From the NCBI GenBank assembly GCA_029556615.1, contig JAKQDD010000209.1, positions 1-64,000 of the forward strand: a DNA stretch of 64,000 nt. The letters are read 5' to 3'. Of the stretch, positions 61,250 through 64,000 are shown in pieces (the stretch's first letter is position 1; every line of letters begins with the position of its first letter). The notes under the pieces are model-generated. The model had not been told where the DNA came from. It ran no database searches and saw nothing but the letters and a program-made list of their open reading frames with translations. The stretch is from Verrucomicrobiota bacterium. GTDB lineage: Bacteria > Verrucomicrobiota > Verrucomicrobiia > Limisphaerales > J093. Both the position numbers and the translations under genes were made by a program.

Positions 61250-62611
61250 ATGCGATCCGTCAATCCGGGAACCGGATCCAGGAATACCCGTGCGCTCTCC
61301 TGCTTGGGACGGCGCACGCAAGCCCCACCCATCTCCTGGCTCATGGATCTCGCCCTGGTCCGGCCCGACATCATCAGCCTCGCCGCCGGGTTCACCGACA
61401 ACCCGACGCTGCCTGTCGAGGAAGCGCGGACGTTGTTCCGCGATCTGCTCGAGGATCGCGTATCCGCCGAGGCCGCCCTCCAGTACGGGAACACGCCCGG
61501 CCTGCGCGAGTTGTGCCAGCGCTCGGCCGCGCGGCTCGAGAGATTGGACCAGCCTTCCCCGGGGCCGGCCCGCGTCTATTCGCCCGACTCCTTCATCATC
61601 ACCCACGGTTCCCAACAACTGCTCTACATGGTGACCGAGGTCCTCTGCGACCCCGGGGATGTCGTGCTGCTCGAAGACCCCACGTACTTCGTCTATTTGG
61701 GGATTGCGCAGAGCCACGGGCTCGAATGCCGCGGGATTCCGCTCGAGCCGGACGGCCTGGATCTGGGCGCCCTCGAGCGCGCGCTGAATCGGCTCAAGCG
61801 GGAGGGGCGCCTCCACCGCGTCAAGCTGCTCTACCTGGTCAGCTACCACCAGAATCCAACCGGCACCACGACGTCTTGGGAAAAGAAGGCCCGCGCCCTC
61901 GATCTTCTCCGGTCGTACGAGCGCTCGGCAGGGCATCCGATCTACGTGCTCGAAGACGCGGCCTACCGCGAATTGCGATTCGCCGGCGCGGATGTCCCCT
62001 CGGCCCTTGCGACCCCGATGTCCGAGGCGCGCGTCATCTACACCAGCACCTACAGCAAACCCTTCGCCACCGGCGTCCGCGTCGGGTTCGCCCGCCTGCC
62101 CGAGGCGATCCGGGTTCCGGTCTCCCGGGTCAAGGGGAACCACGACTTTGGGACCTCGAGCCTGCTGCAGCATCTGCTGAGCCGGGCGCTGGCGTCGGGG
62201 CGCTACGAGAGCCACCTTGAGCAGCTGCGGCTTCGCTACGCGGAGAAGGCAGGCTGGATGCTCGACGCCCTTGGCTCCCGGTTCCCCGCGGAGGCGGCCT
62301 GGCGGCGGCCGGCGGGCGGCATGTACGTCTGGGTCCGCTTGCCGCGCCATCGCTCGACCGGCCTGCGGTCCGAGCTCTTTCAGCGCGCCCTGGCGCACGA
62401 CGTGCTCTACGTGCCGGGGCGTCTCTGCTACGCCACCGACCCGACCCGACGCGCGCCGGACCACGAGCTCCGGCTCAGCTTCGGCAGCGCCAGCCGCGAG
62501 GCCATCGACCAGGGCATCGCCCGGCTCGCGGACGCGCTCATTGGGGCACCCGCCGCGCGGCCCGCCCCCAGGCCCCGGCGCCCGCGCCGGACGGCCAACC
62601 GCCGCGCCTGA
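61250..62611 (+). CDS. PLP-dependent aminotransferase (class I/II, MocR/LysN-like)
   Basis: A 453-aa fold-type I aminotransferase. The N-terminus RRTQAPPISWLMDLALVRPDII and SLAAGFTDNPTLP match the family of 2-aminoadipate/aromatic aminotransferases. The cofactor Lys lies in STYSKPFATGVRVGF (about 273). YHQNPTGTT and VLEDAAYREL contact PLP and substrate. No DNA-binding domain is fused, so this is the free-standing enzyme. It could supply the aromatic 2-oxoacids used by IorAB, though it is far away in the window. The start is ATG at 61250 because the conserved N-terminal motif begins before the internal ATG. The C-terminus is a short Arg/Pro-rich tail. Confidence 0.85.
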   Translation: MRSVNPGTGSRNTRALSCLGRRTQAPPISWLMDLALVRPDIISLAAGFTDNPTLPVEEARTLFRDLLEDRVSAEAALQYGNTPGLRELCQRSAARLERLDQPSPGPARVYSPDSFIITHGSQQLLYMVTEVLCDPGDVVLLEDPTYFVYLGIAQSHGLECRGIPLEPDGLDLGALERALNRLKREGRLHRVKLLYLVSYHQNPTGTTTSWEKKARALDLLRSYERSAGHPIYVLEDAAYRELRFAGADVPSALATPMSEARVIYTSTYSKPFATGVRVGFARLPEAIRVPVSRVKGNHDFGTSSLLQHLLSRALASGRYESHLEQLRLRYAEKAGWMLDALGSRFPAEAAWRRPAGGMYVWVRLPRHRSTGLRSELFQRALAHDVLYVPGRLCYATDPTRRAPDHELRLSFGSASREAIDQGIARLADALIGAPAARPAPRPRRPRRTANRRA

Positions 62612-62639
62612 ACCGCGGCCGAAACGGACGCGACCCGCC

Positions 62640-63590
62640 ATGAAACCGAGTGCGGCCTCCGAGCCTGCTGCCGAGGCGAATCGCAGGGCGCTGCGGTTTG
62701 CGATGACCCTGTCGCTGGTCATCGGCTGTTTGCTGCTGCTGATCAAATGGGGGGCCTACCTGCTGACGGGGTCCTCGGCGATCCTGAGTGACGCGGCCGA
62801 ATCGGTCGTGCATGTGGCCGCCGTGGCCTTCGCGTTCTACAGCCTCCGGTTGTCGCATCGGCCCGCCGACGCCTCGCATCTCTACGGCCATACCAAGATC
62901 GCCTTCTTCTCCGCCGGATTCGAGGGGGCCATGATCATCCTGGCGGCGCTCTACATCATCTACCAGTCGATCCAGAAGTGGATCGTCGGCCTGCACCTCG
63001 AGAACCTGGGGTTGGGCACGCTGCTGACCATCCTGGCAGCCGTCGTGAACGGCGGTCTGGGCGCCTATCTTCTCTGGATGGGAAAGCGCCGGCAGTCGCT
63101 GATCCTCTGCGCCAACGGCCGTCACGTGCTGACGGATGTCTGGACCAGCCTGGCCGCCGTCGTCGGATTGCTCCTGGTCCAGATCACCGGATGGCTGCCC
63201 TGGGACCCGATTTGCGGCCTCGCCATGGCGGTCAATATCCTCGTCTCCGGCGCCGGCCTGGTCCGGTCGGCCTCGGCGGGGCTGATGGACTCCGCCGATC
63301 CCGAGGTGGGCCGGCGATTGACCGCGCTGCTCGACCGGATCACCGCCGAGCGCAATGTCACCTACCACCAGCTCCGGCATCGCAACATCGGCGACGCCCA
63401 TTGGATCGAGCTCCACCTCCTGTTCCCCGAGGGCATCAGCCTCGCGGAAGCGCATCGGCAGGCGACCGAGATCGAGCGTGCCATCGAGACGGAGATCACG
63501 CCGTGCGCCAGCGTGACCACGCACCTCGAGTGCCGCGCCGACCACGACCAGGTCCATCCGGACGAAACGCTCGACGCGCCCGGAGGTTGA
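62640..63590 (+). CDS. CDF family cation efflux protein
   Basis: A 316-aa inner-membrane exporter of divalent metal ions. Six membrane helices are visible, with GSSAILSDAAESVVHVAAVAF in the second and HVLTDVWTSLAAVVGLLLV in the fifth; these contain the metal-site acidic and His residues. The C-terminal cytoplasmic domain at about 215-300 (HWIELHLLFPEG and ECRAD) matches the CDF dimerisation module. Metal specificity cannot be told. The start is ATG at 62640, 28 bp after the aminotransferase stop, in the same direction. Confidence 0.88.
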   Translation: MKPSAASEPAAEANRRALRFAMTLSLVIGCLLLLIKWGAYLLTGSSAILSDAAESVVHVAAVAFAFYSLRLSHRPADASHLYGHTKIAFFSAGFEGAMIILAALYIIYQSIQKWIVGLHLENLGLGTLLTILAAVVNGGLGAYLLWMGKRRQSLILCANGRHVLTDVWTSLAAVVGLLLVQITGWLPWDPICGLAMAVNILVSGAGLVRSASAGLMDSADPEVGRRLTALLDRITAERNVTYHQLRHRNIGDAHWIELHLLFPEGISLAEAHRQATEIERAIETEITPCASVTTHLECRADHDQVHPDETLDAPGG

Positions 63591-63621
63591 AGCTCTCCCG
63601 AACGGGAGCCGGCGGATCGGT

Positions 63622-64000
63622 TCAGGCGAACGCGGCGGGCACCACGAACGGGGCTCGGTAGTTGCGGGTCAGCATCGCGTTGGCAGCTTCGTTGCCCAGG
63701 AAGCGCTCGGTCTTCGGGTCCATCTTGAGGGCGACACCGAGGGTGGCCTGTTCGGAGTCGAGGTTGACGCCGTTGGCGGCGAGATGGTCGGCCATCCGCC
63801 CGAAGGCTTCGGCGAGGTCCTTGTCGCCGCGGAGGGCCTCCCGGATTTCGCCGGGCCGCTGTCGGGCGCCGAGGCGATAGGAGATGTTGCCGGTGTGACA
63901 AAGGGCGCTCGAGAGGTGGCCTTCGAGAATGTCCGCGTGGAGGTCGGCGGTCTTCCGGCTGCGGACCGCCTTGATGAAATTGGCGTAGTGATCCTCTTCG
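63622..64000 (-). CDS. Gfo/Idh/MocA family oxidoreductase, C-terminal part (cut by window edge)
   Basis: The frame reads from the window edge to a TGA at 63622 and gives about 126 residues. It contains EEDHYANFIKAVRSRKTADL, LEGHLSSALCHTGNISYRLG and the terminal NYRAPFVVPAAFA, the typical C-terminal portion of Tat-exported Gfo/Idh/MocA oxidoreductases in this phylum. It is the second member in the window, after 19680-21044. The N-terminal NAD domain lies outside, so activity cannot be judged. Confidence 0.8.
   Translation of the reverse strand, partial: EEDHYANFIKAVRSRKTADLHADILEGHLSSALCHTGNISYRLGARQRPGEIREALRGDKDLAEAFGRMADHLAANGVNLDSEQATLGVALKMDPKTERFLGNEAANAMLTRNYRAPFVVPAAFA

Noticed and set aside
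1-64000. tRNA, rRNA, CRISPR arrays, prophage or insertion sequence genes
   Set aside because: None seen. The repeats lack spacer regularity, and no transposase, integrase or structural phage protein was recognised.

Overview
The window is a high-GC, densely coded chromosomal segment from a Gram-negative bacterium, most likely a member of the Verrucomicrobiota (Limisphaerales/Pedosphaera-like). This is inferred from gene content: secreted LamG and Ig-domain proteins with the C-terminal tails common in that phylum, Tat-exported Gfo/Idh/MocA oxidoreductases, DUF1080 and DUF362 proteins, GH97, a GspG-like hypothetical protein, LPS genes (lpxK, lptE, a bamD-like gene), and menaquinone synthesis by the futalosine route (mqnA). 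I see no tRNA, rRNA, CRISPR array, transposase or phage gene.

Layout. 0.4-15 kb: a secreted LamG/chitobiase-like protein, then a + strand run of a very large clan GH-A-like glycosidase, a membrane-anchored unknown, a GH97 glycosidase and a DUF362 protein, closed by a convergent 1289-aa LamG/Ig surface protein. 15.3-19.6 kb: a three-gene ABC exporter (ATPase, double-FtsX permease, HlyD-type adaptor). 19.7-21 kb: a Tat-exported oxidoreductase. 21.3-32.5 kb: a long minus-strand run, read iorA-iorB-paaK-ACT-paaI-aceE-aceF-lpdA-mscS. It joins 2-oxoacid and arylpyruvate oxidation, CoA-ester handling and the complete pyruvate dehydrogenase complex. 32.8-38.2 kb: a YbjN-like protein, a second ACT protein and second PaaK, a DUF1080 protein and an alginate-export-type porin. 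38.5-43.1 kb: a quinone-reductase-like flavoprotein, then lpxK, bamD-like, lptE and an HD phosphohydrolase. 43.1-46.3 kb: hypC, hypF and a stand-alone cNMP-binding protein. 46.4-49.6 kb: purL and mqnA. 49.7-58.1 kb: an AsmA-like giant and a Gld-type ABC cluster (ATPase, permease, GldG-like, DUF4340). 58.1-64 kb: an HtrA protease, DUF2851, an aminotransferase, a CDF cation exporter and the end of another Gfo/Idh/MocA gene.

The most unusual content is the intergenic DNA. A composite repeat occurs four times as two adjoining modules of 87-89 bp: module A with 12-bp inverted termini (AGAGTCCTCGAC/GTCGAGGACTCT), a 4-bp spacer, and module B with 11-bp inverted termini (TAGCGAGGCGC/GCGCCTCGCTA). Solo A, solo B ends and one degenerate B end also occur. 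The terminus of B or A supplies the TAG stop codon of five different genes. A second dispersed repeat of about 205 bp lies in opposite orientations near 21.1 kb and 40.5 kb. One copy forms the C-terminal tail of LpxK, and a 37-bp fragment begins exactly at the stop codon of the GH97 gene. Two further palindromic families and two short tandem arrays are present. These repeats are the best candidate for something undescribed.
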